64,000 nucleotides of DNA from Ephydatia muelleri (taxonomy: Eukaryota > Porifera > Demospongiae > Spongillida > Spongillidae): contig JABACO010000006.1 in the NCBI GenBank assembly GCA_013339895.1, forward strand, positions 1,105,819 to 1,169,818, read 5' to 3'. Both the position numbers and the translations under genes were made by a program. Positions 1-10,780 of the stretch are shown in pieces. Each line of letters starts with the position of its first letter. The stretch's first letter is position 1. Under the pieces are notes generated by a model that was not told where the DNA came from, ran no database searches, and saw only the letters and a list, made by a program, of their open reading frames with translations.

Positions 1-410
1 CAGAGATATTATGCAACACTTGATTCTTTCTAAAAGCTATGGTAGTAGACAACCCTTTGTCAAGCATCCTTTAGTACAGTAGTTGAACACATACACTGCA
101 GGCTCTCTCATCAACATATGCACCTGTAGGACTCATGCATGACCCTGTTCCCTTGGTCCCATTGCTGGAGCCAGCACAGTTGATGGCCACCACAGAGACA
201 GTGTAGAGTGTGTCACTGACTAGTCCAGTGAAGGTGTGGGTGTACACTGGTGATCCATTAGCAGCTATGACCACAGGATTACTACTGTCATTGATAGTGA
301 CATTGTAGCTGGTAGGAACACCACCAGTATAGTGGGAGGGGTCCAGGTCACTGTCAGCTGGTCCACAGATGGACTGGTTACTGTCACGTTCCCAACAGGA
401 CCAGGGGAGG

Positions 411-655
411 CTGGGGAGGTTAGGAGGGAAGGAGAATAGAAGGTGACTGTACATGTGAAATGGACCAGGGAAGGCTGGGGAGGAGGGGAGGGAAGGGAAA
501 TAGAAGGTGGCTGTACATGTGAAATGGACCAGGGAAGGCTGGGGAGGAGGGGAGGGAAGGGGAAGGCTGGGGAGGAGGGGAGGGAAGGGGGAAGGCTGGG
601 GAGGAGGGGAGGGAAGGGGGAAGGCTGGGGAGGAGGGGAGGGAAGGGTGACTGTA
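411..655. repeat. Purine-rich minisatellite next to the FN3 acceptor
   Basis: Repeats of GGGGAGGAGGGGAGGGAAGG occur directly against the FN3 splice acceptor of the decayed receptor copy. On the coding (minus) strand the array is C-rich and forms the polypyrimidine tract. The intact copy at 52653-52680 has only one short unit, so the array expanded in this copy. Confidence 0.8.
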
Positions 656-1012
656 TATGAGAAATGAAGCTACGATATCTCGCATCCAGTTAGTTTGCTA
701 GAGATACAGGATATTAAAGTGACATGCTTCTAACTAGACATCATAACACAAACAAGACACGCACACAACACACACATACACAGAACACACAACACATACA
801 CACATACCAACCTGTAACCCTCAATAGATCATTGCCAATTATTTGCATAGAGCTCACAGGTGCACGTTGCTATGGCGCCTGGACACAGAGGCTCCGAGAG
901 AGATGGAGTGCAAGAGAAGAATGCAGCATTGCCTGAAGAGGGAAGAGTGAGGTTAATTCCTTCATTTAGGTCTTGGTGTGCATGAATAGCCCAAGCTGTG
1001 AACTTGATATGA

Positions 1013-1405
1013 AGGAGAAGGGGAAGAGAAGGATGGGGAGGAGGGGTGGGAGCAGGGATAGAAAGAAGGATGGGGAGGAGGGGTGGGAGCAGGGATAGAA
1101 AGAAGGATGGGGAGGAGGGCTGGGGAGGAGTGATGGGGAGGAGGGGTAGGGAGGAGGAAAACAAATAAGCTGATGGAGCTGGAAGCTTTTCTCTTTGAGG
1201 ATCTAGAGGCCAAGGTATACATGAACACCCCACCCCCCACCCTCCCAACTCCACACCCCCACCCTCCCAACCCCACCCACCACCCTCCCAACCCCACCCC
1301 CACCCTCCCAACTCCACACCCCCACCCTCCCAACCCCACCCCCACCCTCCCAACCCCACCCCCCACCCTCCCAACCCCACCCCCACCCTCCCAACTCCAC
1401 CCCCA
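1013..1405. repeat. Two simple minisatellites in a receptor intron
   Basis: Positions 1013-1165 repeat GGATGGGGAGGAGGGGTGGG-like units and 1225-1405 repeat CCACCCTCCCAACCCCA-like units. Both lie in the intron between the first exon and the Ig exon of the decayed receptor. The related intron of the intact copy (53760-53915) has the first array but almost none of the second. Several open frames cross these arrays; they are repeat artefacts. Confidence 0.8.
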
Positions 1406-1695
1406 AGTATAAGTCATGATGTATGTCATGCACATGCAATCACGTGCATGGGACAAGATTCAGTGGGATGCTGTCTGCTTCAGGCATGTAAAAGGCACAA
1501 CTAGCCTCCTCAATGATGATGAAGTGTTTCGAAACTCGCTTCAAAACAGTATCTTCAAGTGGAGCGCTGAACAATTCGGCCCCGCCCCTTAGCTTGCTCT
1601 ACTATCCACGGTTGTAACGTACCTCCGTGATGAAGGAGCATTGTGATGACCAGCTGGAGGTATGAGGCTCTGTCATGAAAATTTCGGTCCGGGCA

Positions 1696-1754
1696 AAAAT
1701 TGATCCGGCCGGACCAATTTAGGTCGCCAAAATTAGTCCGGCCGGACTAATTTT
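1696..1754. other. Pair of CCGGCCGG-centred palindromes
   Basis: Two adjacent palindromes lie about 25 bp inside the probable left end of the Ginger-like element. The second (1729-1754) is a perfect 26-bp palindrome around GTCCGGCCGGAC; the first (1696-1720) is nearly perfect around the same core. Paired symmetric sites just inside a transposon end are typical of transposase or regulator binding sites, but this role is inferred. Confidence 0.7.
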
Positions 1755-2104
1755 GACGCCAATTATGACTAAAACCAGTCCGCGCGTGCCGCTGCGTATT
1801 GCTAGTTCTATCGCCTCAAACACGTGGAAGAATCTTGCGAGCATAAAATGTCAAGTAGTGAAGAGGATGAAGTTTAGGAAAACTTAGTTGAAGAGGCTTA
1901 CCAGTACCTGAGGAGGAAAAGTTACCCTGCAGGCGCAAGTGAAGGGCGAAAGCGATGTATCAGAATAAAAGCAGCGAAATTTGTCTTAAAGAACGGAGAA
2001 CTATTTTTCAAAAAGATGAGCAAAAGAAAGGTGAGGCTAGGGCAAGGTGCTTTAAATTGCTTTCGTTGTTGATCGACATGGTTTTTGTTCTTAATTCGGC
2101 TCTA

Positions 2105-4110
2105 GGAGAGTGAGATACGATATGTTGTAAACACAGAAGAACAACAACGAATTTTTCATGGATGTCATAATGATCCAACAGCAGGGCATATGGGAGTCAA
2201 GCGTACGTTGAAAAGGATTAATGAGCGATTTAGATGGCCTGGAATGGTAAAAGACGTGACAAACATGGTAGGCATGTAGTATATTGTGTTAGATATTCAC
2301 TGTTTATATATATAACGCTCCTCTTGCATGTAGGTTGCTAGATGTGACATCTGTCAGCGTGCAAATAGGAAGCTTGTCTACACTGCTCCCGAGCTCCATC
2401 CTGTTCCGGTCAAGTTCCCATGGCATCACATAGGAATTGGGACCCATTTTGGAGTCAATATCAGGAAATCTGTACATCTTAACAGTTAGCGATTATTTTT
2501 CGAAGTGGGTTGAAGCTGTTCCTCTCCCTTCAAAACATGCTGTTGGAGTTGCACATGCACTATTCAAGGTATCAAAGAATGAGATGTATTCAGTAGCTGT
2601 TGTTAGGATGTGCTGGAAACATTATAGCAATAAATAAATCATTAGTATGAGAACGTTTGGAGACCATGGTACCTGTAGGATTAACGGTGGTGGGGTATAA
2701 CGCATGCATGGAAGTAAGTGTGATAAAAGATTTATGGGGAAATCAGAACACATGTATTTGAACACATGCATGTAGGTCAATCAATATCTCAGTTCAGTTT
2801 CTATGTGAAATATCGTGTGCTCAGTAGTAGATACTAAAAATTTTTGGGTTCATGTTTTATTCATTGTGTGACACATGCACATATTCAATTACACAGATTT
2901 TTATAAGGATGGGCTTGCCTAAAGTAATCACAACAGATAATGGAACAGAATTAAAAAATGACCTCAACAAACACCTAATGGAGCTACTGGGGATTGAGCA
3001 GAGATTTTCAACAGCATATCATCCTCAGGTTTGATGATTCATTGCTTCATACTTTCTGTACACCAAAAAACTAGCTGTTGCATCTTATTGTACTACGCAT
3101 TGTCTTTAATTGATTCATTCTACAATGTACATGCAATTGAAGGAGCAATATTTTTATTTTTAATCATAGAAAGTTCAAGTTTTCATAGACATGTGTAATC
3201 AATACCTCAAAAGGCCTTGATGTAGATGTACGTTTAGTGATTTGAATGGGTGCTTGATTTTCTCGGAGGAAACTAATGTGTGATTTGGCGTATATACATG
3301 GTGTCCCACAATCAAGGAAAATTGGGAGAAAATAAAAAGTATAATAACATGAGTGAGTTTTGATTATTAACTATCTGTCTAAAAAGGAAAAATGCTGACC
3401 ATGTTAAGTAAGGTGTTATGAATTGAATAAGCAGGTACATCTTACTTATGATCTAAACTTATAACCAAGGTTTTTTTATTGCAGGACACACTGTACACAT
3501 AAGTATGCATACAATTTGCAGTTCATGAACATGTTGCATTGAGCATGTGATTTATAAACCACAATCATGTCCCCTTTAGGCCAATGGCTTGGTAGAGCGG
3601 TTCAATCAGACTCTGCAAACAATGGTCGTAAATTTTTGTGCTTCAAAGAAAGACAATTGGGACATGGTCTTATGGTTGTATTTTTGCTTACAACACTTCG
3701 TGCCATGAATCTGCACTGTATACTCCTTTCGAAATCATGTTTGGAAGAAAAGCGACTCTTCCCATCGACTTAAAGATGGAGCAGGTAGAAGCAGTTGTTA
3801 ATCATGGTCTGTTTGTCCAAGATAATGTATTGGACATTAAAGAAATAACCAAGCAAAGATGCAGTGTTGTAAAACAAGTGAAGGAGAATATTGAGAAAGC
3901 GCAAATCAAGCAAAAGCAAAATTATGATAGGAGACATGCAAACCCTAAAGCCTGTCAAATAGGAACCAAAGTTCTAAATAAGAATATTACAAGAAAGAAG
4001 AGAAAAGGTGGAAAGATGGATTGCAGGTATGTGGGACCATTTGTCATAACAAAGAGTCTTGGGAAGGGTCTGTACTCTCTCGCAGCCCCAAAAAGGTTAC
4101 TAAGAGTGTA
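2105..4110 (+). pseudogene. Ginger-type integrase/transposase blocks
   Basis: Exon-like blocks show, in order, an H2C2 zinc-binding region (CH.DPTAGHMGVKRTL, then CDICQ), the start of the DDE integrase fold (SGNLYILTVSDYFSKWVEAV), the second catalytic region (GLPKVITTDNGTE), the YHPQ and GLVERFNQTLQ region, and PFEIMFGRKATLPID. A later block with YVGPFVITKSLGKGLYSL is the GPY/F module. Breaks between blocks coincide with GT..AG junctions (about 2270/2333, 2570/2897, 3030/3579), so the gene had introns, which separates it from Ty3/Gypsy elements. The copy is decayed. Confidence 0.75.
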
Positions 4111-4639
4111 AACAGTGTTCACCTTAAACCATACCTTTCACCAACCTCGTCACAATGCCATTTTGATAAGGATGAGAACAGATCAAATGTTGATGGTCCT
4201 GTAGAAGATGATGACTTTAGTGTTTCTCTCAATATGGATTGTTTTGGCAGGTGTGATGGTTCAAAAATAGATGATGGTTCTACAGGAGAAGAAGGGGACG
4301 ATGGTTGTCTAGAAGGCCATGGTTGTGAAGGAGATGATGGTTTAAAGGAGATTTACGAGGAGACGATGGTTTAGCAACACTTACATGCATTGGTAGTAAA
4401 GGTTGTTGTGATCCACAAACTAAAGGTTGTAGTTATCGAAAGGGATGCAATAGTGGTAAATCATGTAAGTGCAAGAAAAGCGGAACAACTTGCTCAGTTT
4501 TTTGTCACCCCTTGCACTCATGTACGATCCTTCTAACACCCAAAACATTTTATTAATCAGTGATGAGCACAACATCTTACCCCTAAAGGGTATTCACCCC
4601 CCACCTTTACCCTTGGTTTGGTGTAGCCCTTACTTTGGA

Positions 4640-5235
4640 CCATAAGAAGTGTATTGAAAATGGAAAATGGTTGTGTGATTACATCATTCATGCTTCTCAA
4701 ATGTTATTGAAGAATACTTATCCCAATGTTGGCGGTCTCCAGAATCCTCTTCTTGCAGTAAATTTCAGCATGGAGCCATGTCAGAAAGAATTTATCCAAA
4801 TTTAGAATTTGAACAACAATCATTGGATATCAGTGTCAACTATAGGATGTTCAACATCAAGTATAAATGTATATGATTCTATGCATTTGAAGCTGAGCAA
4901 TGATTTGAAGAAAGTAGTGGCAGATGTTATAAAATCATCAAGTGATGAAATAGTCGTGAAATACTGTGATGTGCAATGGCAAAAGGAAGGCAAATTGCTT
5001 TTGCATTTAGCCTTTGCTGTGGGATTGACCCGACCACTGTTCGTTTTGAGCAAGAAAAAATGAGACCCCACCTGATAAAGTGTCTTGAAACCAAAACATG
5101 TTATATGTTTCCGAGCAATCCCATACGGAAAAGGGATAAGTATGTAGAAAAGTGTGAAAGTATATCTATTTACTGTTCTTGTCACTTGCCTAATGATGGC
5201 AAGCCAATGGTGCAGTGCTGTCAATGCTTATATTG
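4640..5235 (+). pseudogene. Ulp1-like protease and PHD finger of the Ginger element
   Basis: The segment 4800-4900 reads NNNHWISVSTIGC then INVYDSMHL, the His-Trp and Tyr-Asp-Ser signature of Ulp1/C48 cysteine proteases. From about 5155 the sequence IYCSCHLPNDGKPMVQCCQC matches the first half of a PHD finger (C-x-C, C-x2-C). The finger is cut by the TIR element at 5245; the run PLEWNCSC, typical of a PHD finger end, follows the far side near 6990. Domain identities are by motif only. Confidence 0.6.
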
Positions 5236-5244
5236 GTGCATGCT

Positions 5245-5349
5245 TAGTCTCGTCCCCAGACCCAGATTCCCAACAGCTGCGGGTGGATTACATCACCGCT
5301 ACGTGGAAAGTGGGTCTGGGAAATAAGAACGACGCACTTGTTCCGAGCG
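5245..5349 (+). repeat. Left terminal inverted repeat of the TIR element
   Basis: Starts TAGTCTCGTCCCCAGACCC and runs to about TTGTTCCGAGCGTCCC. It matches the reverse complement of 6848-6952 almost base for base. Confidence 0.9.
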
Positions 5350-5438
5350 TCCCAATACATTGGGACGGATGTGTATATACGTAATGATAATGACGTCACT
5401 TTAATAATACATGCAAGTTGCTGATTACCTGATTTCAA

Positions 5439-5735
5439 GTGGAAGGTGTGGCTCAATTAGACATCGAAGTGGGAATTTGCGAGCAAGATACGCGTATTGA
5501 GGAGGTGGTTTTGCGTGTGGTTCAAAGGCTAGGATTTGCTGACCTACGTCCACAACAAATGGTAGCAATTAAGACCTTCATGCAAGGAAAAGATGTTTTC
5601 GTCAGTTTACGGCAATCGCTAATATATTCAGTGCTGCCATACGCGTACGACGAATTGCGTGGCTGTAGAGAAAGCATAGTCATCGTCGTTTCACCACTGC
5701 TTTCGCTAATGAAGGATCAGGTAAAACGTGTGTGA
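5439..5735 (+). pseudogene. RecQ-type DNA helicase N-terminal fragment, P-loop missing
   Basis: Open for about 98 codons. It contains LGFADLRPQQMVAIKTFMQG, KDVFVSL and VVSPLLSLMKDQV, which are the conserved region before motif I, the entry to motif I and motif Ia of RecQ-family DExH helicases. The Walker A segment that should follow VFVSL (PTG.GKS) is absent: the text passes directly to RQSLIYSVLPYAYDEL, as if six or so residues were lost. It could not bind ATP in the usual way. The ORF ends at KDQ followed by GTAAAA, which could be an old splice donor. The fragment lies entirely inside the TIR element, so it is a passenger. Confidence 0.7.
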
Positions 5736-6847
5736 CATGGTTAAAAAAGGCCATGTATACTTATATAGGTCCTGCTTTAAGGACCAGAGGATTGTCAGCA
5801 ACTTGCATCACTGGGGAGATAAGGATTTGCAAGTCAGAGTGATGAATGGGGAGTTTCATATCGTTTTCATTGGCGGCCCCGGAGCTACTTCTCTTTGGAG
5901 GCAAATGGTTCGCTTAGCAGTCAGCAGCTGACATGTAGTTGCATGACAACATTGTATCCATCCATAATATACATATTTATTATTATACAGAGCAGATGGG
6001 GAAACTATTACACTTACAATCAATGCACATACAAGACTATAGCACAAACATGAACAACCCGAGACATCAGTGACATTAGAGTCAAAATAAGAGTACAATA
6101 AAGCCCTTCTATACAACTCTTCCCCTGAATGCAATATTCCAACATGTCCATGTCCTTTGAGATGTTTTTTTTTTTCAGATCGGAACTCTTCACATAATAC
6201 TGCACTTGACTGCTGACCATTGTGTCCTGCCCTCCTCCTGAGGGAGGGAGGGAGGGAGGGAATCATGACTGCTAAGCTGTATGTGTAGGTGCATGTACAT
6301 GTAGTTTGCCTTAGGCCTTATCTATAGACAATCTACAGATGCCACTGCATTATGTACAAAGTTACTGGGGCATCTGTAGATCATTGGTGCAACCAGTTGC
6401 AGCTGCTTATGCATAGAGTATGTAGACACTGGGGCTCCATGAGCTATATCATTCAGGGCTGCCTATTCCACTAATGGTAATTGAGATCAGGAGCAACCTA
6501 TAAAGAATTATACATGAGTGATAAAAAAAGTTGCAAATAATTGTTCTTTGAAAAATTTAGAGATCTGTTTTTCCATCCATGTCTTGAAGGTGAGCATATT
6601 TATTGAACTAACGGTTGCATTTTTTGATGGAAAGGCAAAGTGTTTTCTCCCTGTTTGTTAGTTAAATGCCTTGCATTGAACTAGTTCGTTAATAAGCGTT
6701 ATCAAATCTTCTTCTTCAGAGCGTTTCGTGTGAGACGTGAGGCTCTCGTATTGGTCATACGTCATAATTATTCAATATCAGAGAAAGGTGCGAGATTAGT
6801 TCTAAATTTAGATTGCCGTACTATTTTTGGACATAAACATTGAGGGA
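5736..6847. other. Interior of the TIR element, no gene seen
   Basis: No recognisable coding similarity on either strand. It holds a short (GGGA)n run near 6240 and AT-rich sequence. Confidence 0.5.
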
Positions 6848-6952
6848 CACTCGGAACAAGTGCGTCGTTCTTATTTCCCAGACCCACTTTCCACGTAGCG
6901 GTGATGTAATCCACCCGCAGCTGTTGGGAATCTGGGTCTGGGGACGAGACTA
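6848..6952 (-). repeat. Right terminal inverted repeat of the TIR element
   Basis: Reverse complement of 5245-5349 with very few differences; ends GGGGACGAGACTA next to the target duplication GTGCATGCT (6953-6961). The near identity of the two ends suggests a young insertion. Confidence 0.9.
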
Positions 6953-7129
6953 GTGCATGCTTACAATGCAAAGTTTCAGATTTGCCTTTAGAGTGGAACT
7001 GTAGTTGTACGAGCCGATTCCAGACAATCACGCCAAAGTCGCGAGAGAGCGCTATCGCTACGTACACGTGAAGAGAGCAAGCAAAAAACTTTTTAATAAG
7101 TTGGAATTATAGTTAACAAAATGCAAATT

Positions 7130-8262
7130 AATTAACGAGTATCAACCATACCGCCGGCCAAGACAGGTTGGTCTTAAAATAATTATGAAAGTTTAATATC
7201 AGAATTCTGCTTGGAGGTAGAAGTACAACCAACTTCGTAACAGGTCGTTTATAGACACCCTTTGAAGTCTTAACATCAACCACTCTAACAAGTCCATCTT
7301 TCCCAGGATAAACACAAACCACCCTAGCAAGAGGCCATAGAGTGGGGACCATTCCATCTTCACGGACGACAACGACATCATCAACAGAAACATTCTTCAC
7401 AGGGTGGTGCCACTTACTGTATTTATTGAGTGTAGATAGATATTAAACGGACCATCTGTTCCAAAAATGTCAAACTAAGTATTGACATAAATGCCAACGG
7501 TGTAGTAATGACATTGAGGGGGTAGAAGTATCTGGGTCAGGCAGACATGTGAGTGGGGGACCGATCAAGAAGTGACCTGGGGTCAAAACTTCTATACTGT
7601 CATCGCTGTGATTGTTGATCGACACAAGTGGTCTGCTATTCAAACAAGCTTCGATTTGAGTCAATACAGTGATTAACTCCTCAAAAGTGAGCTTTACTGT
7701 GCCAACAACAATTTTCTTCAAATGAATCTTCACACTCTTAACAGTAGATTCCCACAATCCACCAAAGTGTGGGGAATGCTCGGGTATAAATTTCCAAATG
7801 ATGTTTTTGGTTGAACAGAATTCCGAAATTGAACACTGGGTAATCTGCTTCTGGAGGAACTGATTGAATTCTTTGAGCTCACGGTTGGCACCAACAAAAT
7901 TTGTGCCATGATCACTCCATAGGAGGGAAGGGTACCCTCTTCGAGCTGTGAAACGGCGTAAAGCCGCGATGAATGCTTCACTGGTCAAATCAGACACCAA
8001 TTCCAAGTGTACAGCCTTTACACTTAGTGACACAAAAACGCAAAGGTAGGACTTTACAATTGTTGGTTTTCTAACAGATCCATACTTGACAAGAAATGGA
8101 CCAGCATAATCAAGGCCTACTCTATCAAAAACAGAGTCTGGAGTAATCCTTTCAGCAGGAAGTTGACCCAACATTTGTGGTTGAGGTTTGATGGCTTGTC
8201 GTCTACATGTTATGCATTGTCTAAGAACTGATCGCACGGTCTTACGGCAATTAAGCAAATGA
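7130..8262 (-). mobile_element. BEL/Pao retrotransposon fossil (integrase end of Pol)
   Basis: On the minus strand the sequence shows the zinc-binding end (CRKTVRSVLRQCITCRR), the integrase core with GLDYAGPFLVK, KAVHLELVSDLTSEAFIAAL, SDHGTNFVGAN and a W.FIPEHSPHFGGLWE block, followed by LTPGHFLIG, the motif pattern of BEL/Pao Pol. About 7200-7400 holds the C-terminal domain (DDVVVVREDG, RPVTKLVVL). The fossil lacks everything upstream of integrase: on that side it stops at the CA-rich array at 8263. It has at least one break and no LTR was identified. It differs clearly from the BEL/Pao copy at 61.8 kb. Confidence 0.85.
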
Positions 8263-9182
8263 TACACACACACACATGGACACACAAAACACACGACACA
8301 CACATATGACAAACACACACACACGCACACACACACATGGAAATACACACTAGCACACACAGACACACATGCATGCACACACACACGCATGAAATACACA
8401 CAAGCACACACAGGCACACACACACATACACACAGTCACGCACAGACACACATGCATACACAGGCACACACGAAATACACAGACACACATGCATACACAA
8501 GCACACACGAAATACGCAGACACACATGCATACACAGGCACACACGAAATACATAGACACACATGCACACACAGGCACACACGAAATACACAGACACACA
8601 TGCATACACAGGCACACACGAAATACACAGACACACACATGAGACAGTCACACAAAACACACAGACACACACATGCACAGACACACACAGGAACATACAC
8701 ATGCGACAGATAGACGCACACGACAGACATGCACACAGACATACACACAGACACACACACATGGACACACAAGCACACACACATGCGCAGACACAGGCAC
8801 ATACAGATACACACACACAACAGACACACAGACACACAGACACACACGGACACACACAAGCACACTCAGACACGCACACGAAATACAGACATACCCACAG
8901 ACACACGACATACACACACACAGAAACACACAGACACGCAGACTTGCACACAGACTCACACACATAGACACACATGCACAGACACAACAGACACTCACAG
9001 ATACACACACAATACACACAGACACACATACAGATACACACATGCACACAGACACAGACACAGATACACACAGACACACATGTGCACACAGATACACACA
9101 TGCACACAGACACACACACAGATATACAGACGCACACACAGCCTCGCACATGTGCACAGGCACGTGACACACGAAGCACACA
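8263..9182 (+). repeat. Imperfect (CA)n-rich array, about 920 bp
   Basis: A long degenerate array of ACACACAGACACAC-like units with interspersed ATGCATACA and GAAATACACAGACACACATG variants of roughly 36 bp (8460-8640). Long open frames on both strands are caused by the repeat and are not genes. Confidence 0.95.
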
Positions 9183-9502
9183 CTGTTGTTCATGTGGAAA
9201 AAAAACAGTAGTGCTCTCTAATAATTAATGATGGTGCACTCATTTTCTCTCACTGAATGCCTTCTCTGCACATGCATTTTTGATCTATCCATTAAACAGC
9301 TAATGAGACCACGAGACATGTACATACATGTAGGTACATGTAGCAACGTGTACACTGTAGTGTCATAGGACTGGTCCTTTATGCATACATTGTGTCCTTA
9401 TAGGACTGTCCCCTGACACCACGTCATAAGGATATGCCATGGTTAGCAAACAAGCTCAAGAGGCTTCTGTTTATCATGGAATGATGAATATTGCTATCCA
9501 TT
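9183..9502. other. No gene seen
   Basis: Unique, AT-rich sequence with many ACATGTA-type words. No coding or RNA feature was recognised. Confidence 0.4.
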
Positions 9503-9885
9503 ATGTCTGTGTAAACTTACCATGGGTCCTGACTTACCGCAATCAGCAATGATAGGGTAATTCATCGCCAGGCAGAAACATCGCCCTTCAAAAATAAAAA
9601 TAAAAACTGCAGTGTTGCGTGTCGCACTGTACTAATTTGTATGCAGTAAATTAAATGACTACTCCTAGAAGGTTATAGCAAGGCACAGTATGTACTTTGT
9701 ACTTCTGGTGAGGAATGGCAATCTGAATTCATGTACACTCGTTTAATTCCCTGCATTAAATTAGTGCGACATGGGACACAACATTGGAAAAAGTAGGCCT
9801 GTGAGACCTGCGATGAAATTATTGTACCTCCCTTATCGTTGCAGATTGTGGTAGGTCAGGGCCAGTGGTAAGTTTACACAGACAT
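9503..9885. mobile_element. MITE-like element with about 36-bp inverted ends
   Basis: The left end (from 9503) TATGTCTGTGTAAACTTACC and onward to CCTGAC matches the reverse complement of 9850-9885 over about 36 bp with four differences. Both ends are flanked by TA, as expected for a Tc1/mariner-type insertion, though the superfamily is inferred. There is no coding capacity in the 383 bp. Confidence 0.65.
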
Positions 9886-10154
9886 ATCGATTGCAAGCTA
9901 GTACATGTAACGATTTCATTATTAAAAAAAAAACGAAAAGGCTATTGCAGCACTTGTACAAAGTGCTAGATGAGTGTACTAAGAGAAGAGTATAGGTATG
10001 CTTGCAACAATACGAGATTGGTACAGAAATTGAGAATGAATCAGTGGCCTCTTAAGCGGCTCAATCAAATAGAACTTCTTGATGCATGTGCAGAGAACAG
10101 GTTCTAAGGAAGTCTTACACTTGAATGCATGTGGGTGTGCCGTAATTATTAGAG

Positions 10155-10189
<35 letters not shown>

Positions 10190-10780
10190 GTGCTCAGGAT
10201 GTACAGACGCATTTACACAACATATACACATGCATCAGGGTGTGAACCAACACAAGGGCATGTTCATGTACTCTGTGTGAACTAAATATTGTATGGGCAA
10301 AGAGAGACTCAAGTCCCTGCAACTACATAGCTGAGTAGTGGAGACATAAAGAATGATAAGAAGTTGTTCAAGGATCAAGGATTTTACCAAACAGGAAAGC
10401 TTTATTACACAATTGTACTTAACTACAAAAAGATGGATATGATTGTGTAAGAACTTAAAGTCTTATGCACGTTGCAGGGACCCTCCACACACACACACAC
10501 ACCACAATTTTTGGCCAACTGTATAAATTTAACTCATCAAGGAATGATAGCCGACAACAACTTTTTCAAAGACAACATCGTACGCATCACGATTAAAAAT
10601 AAATTCGTGCATCTCTACATGTAAACTTGTATATTTAATTATTCAAAAGAAATCAGCCCCCCCCCCCCCCCCCCCCACACACACACTTTTTAATATTGTA
10701 CCATGGGCCCAGTGCTGTGGTGAATACAGTGATATTCTTTGCCACATGTATACTGTGGTATACATAGGTACGTGTAAATA
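9886..10780. repeat. Non-coding stretch with GT repeat and a C20 run
   Basis: Holds a (GT)n tract at 10158-10188, a short (CA)n tract at 10489-10502 and a run of 20 C at 10657-10676 followed by ACACAC. No gene is supported. Confidence 0.7.

Larger units (their letters stand above)
124..1641 (-). pseudogene. Decayed duplicate of the RecB Ig/FN3 receptor gene
   Basis: This is a second copy, same orientation, of the locus at 52368-54253. Three exons can be matched: a short first exon (1623-1641, MLLHHG then a GTACGT donor), the Ig-like exon (812-995) and the FN3 exon (124-410, with VPTSYNVTINDSS and YTVSVVAINCAG). The copy is broken as a host gene. Its Ig exon has lost about 240 bp covering most of the Ig core, plus 21 bp of the hydrophobic signal segment, leaving 184 nt instead of 444. 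Its FN3 exon carries two extra bases (near 333) relative to the intact copy. The membrane exon, if kept, would lie before the window start. A decayed gene is the simplest reading; sequence identity to the intact copy is high, so the duplication is fairly recent. Confidence 0.7.
5245..6952. mobile_element. 1.7-kb TIR DNA transposon with 9-bp target duplication
   Basis: Terminal inverted repeats of about 105 bp (5245-5349 and 6848-6952), nearly identical, begin TAGTCTCGTCCCCAGACCC. The 9-bp sequence GTGCATGCT flanks both ends (5236-5244 and 6953-6961), a perfect target site duplication. Each repeat holds its own short inverted repeat (CCCAGACCCA ... TGGGTCTGGG). A 9-bp duplication with long inverted repeats is typical of the MULE group, though Merlin-like elements give 8-9 bp, so the superfamily is open. 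No transposase is visible; the only coding similarity is a RecQ helicase fragment, so this is a non-autonomous element carrying a captured or residual gene piece. Confidence 0.85.
1671..7100 (+). mobile_element. Ginger1-like DNA transposon, broken, with a nested element
   Basis: A DNA transposon whose integrase-type transposase resembles that of Ty3/Gypsy but is split by GT-AG introns, the hallmark of Ginger1. The left end probably begins with TGTCATGAAAATTTC at 1671, exactly where similarity between the duplicated receptor loci stops; the right end is not clear and may lie near 7100. In order it holds two palindromes (1696-1754), an H2C2 zinc-binding block and integrase core (about 2105-3780), a GPY/F-type C-terminal block (about 3980-4110), an acidic tail, a Ulp1-like cysteine protease block (about 4640-5040) and a PHD finger (from about 5155). 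A TIR element (5245-6952) sits inside the PHD finger. Accessory Ulp1 and PHD domains are known in Ginger1 elements. The copy is broken in several places and is probably inactive. Confidence 0.7.

Noticed and set aside
829-1456. Gly/Trp-rich open frames
   Set aside because: Arise from the C-rich and purine minisatellites in the decayed receptor intron; only the stretch near 812-995 is exon-derived.
2437-3034. Treating the integrase at 2.1-4.1 kb as Ty3/Gypsy
   Set aside because: The integrase is split by introns, is followed by Ulp1 and PHD blocks, and has no RT or LTR; Ginger fits better.
8337-9228. Many overlapping Thr/His- and Cys/Val-rich open frames
   Set aside because: They follow the CA repeat in every frame on both strands and have no domain or splice context.
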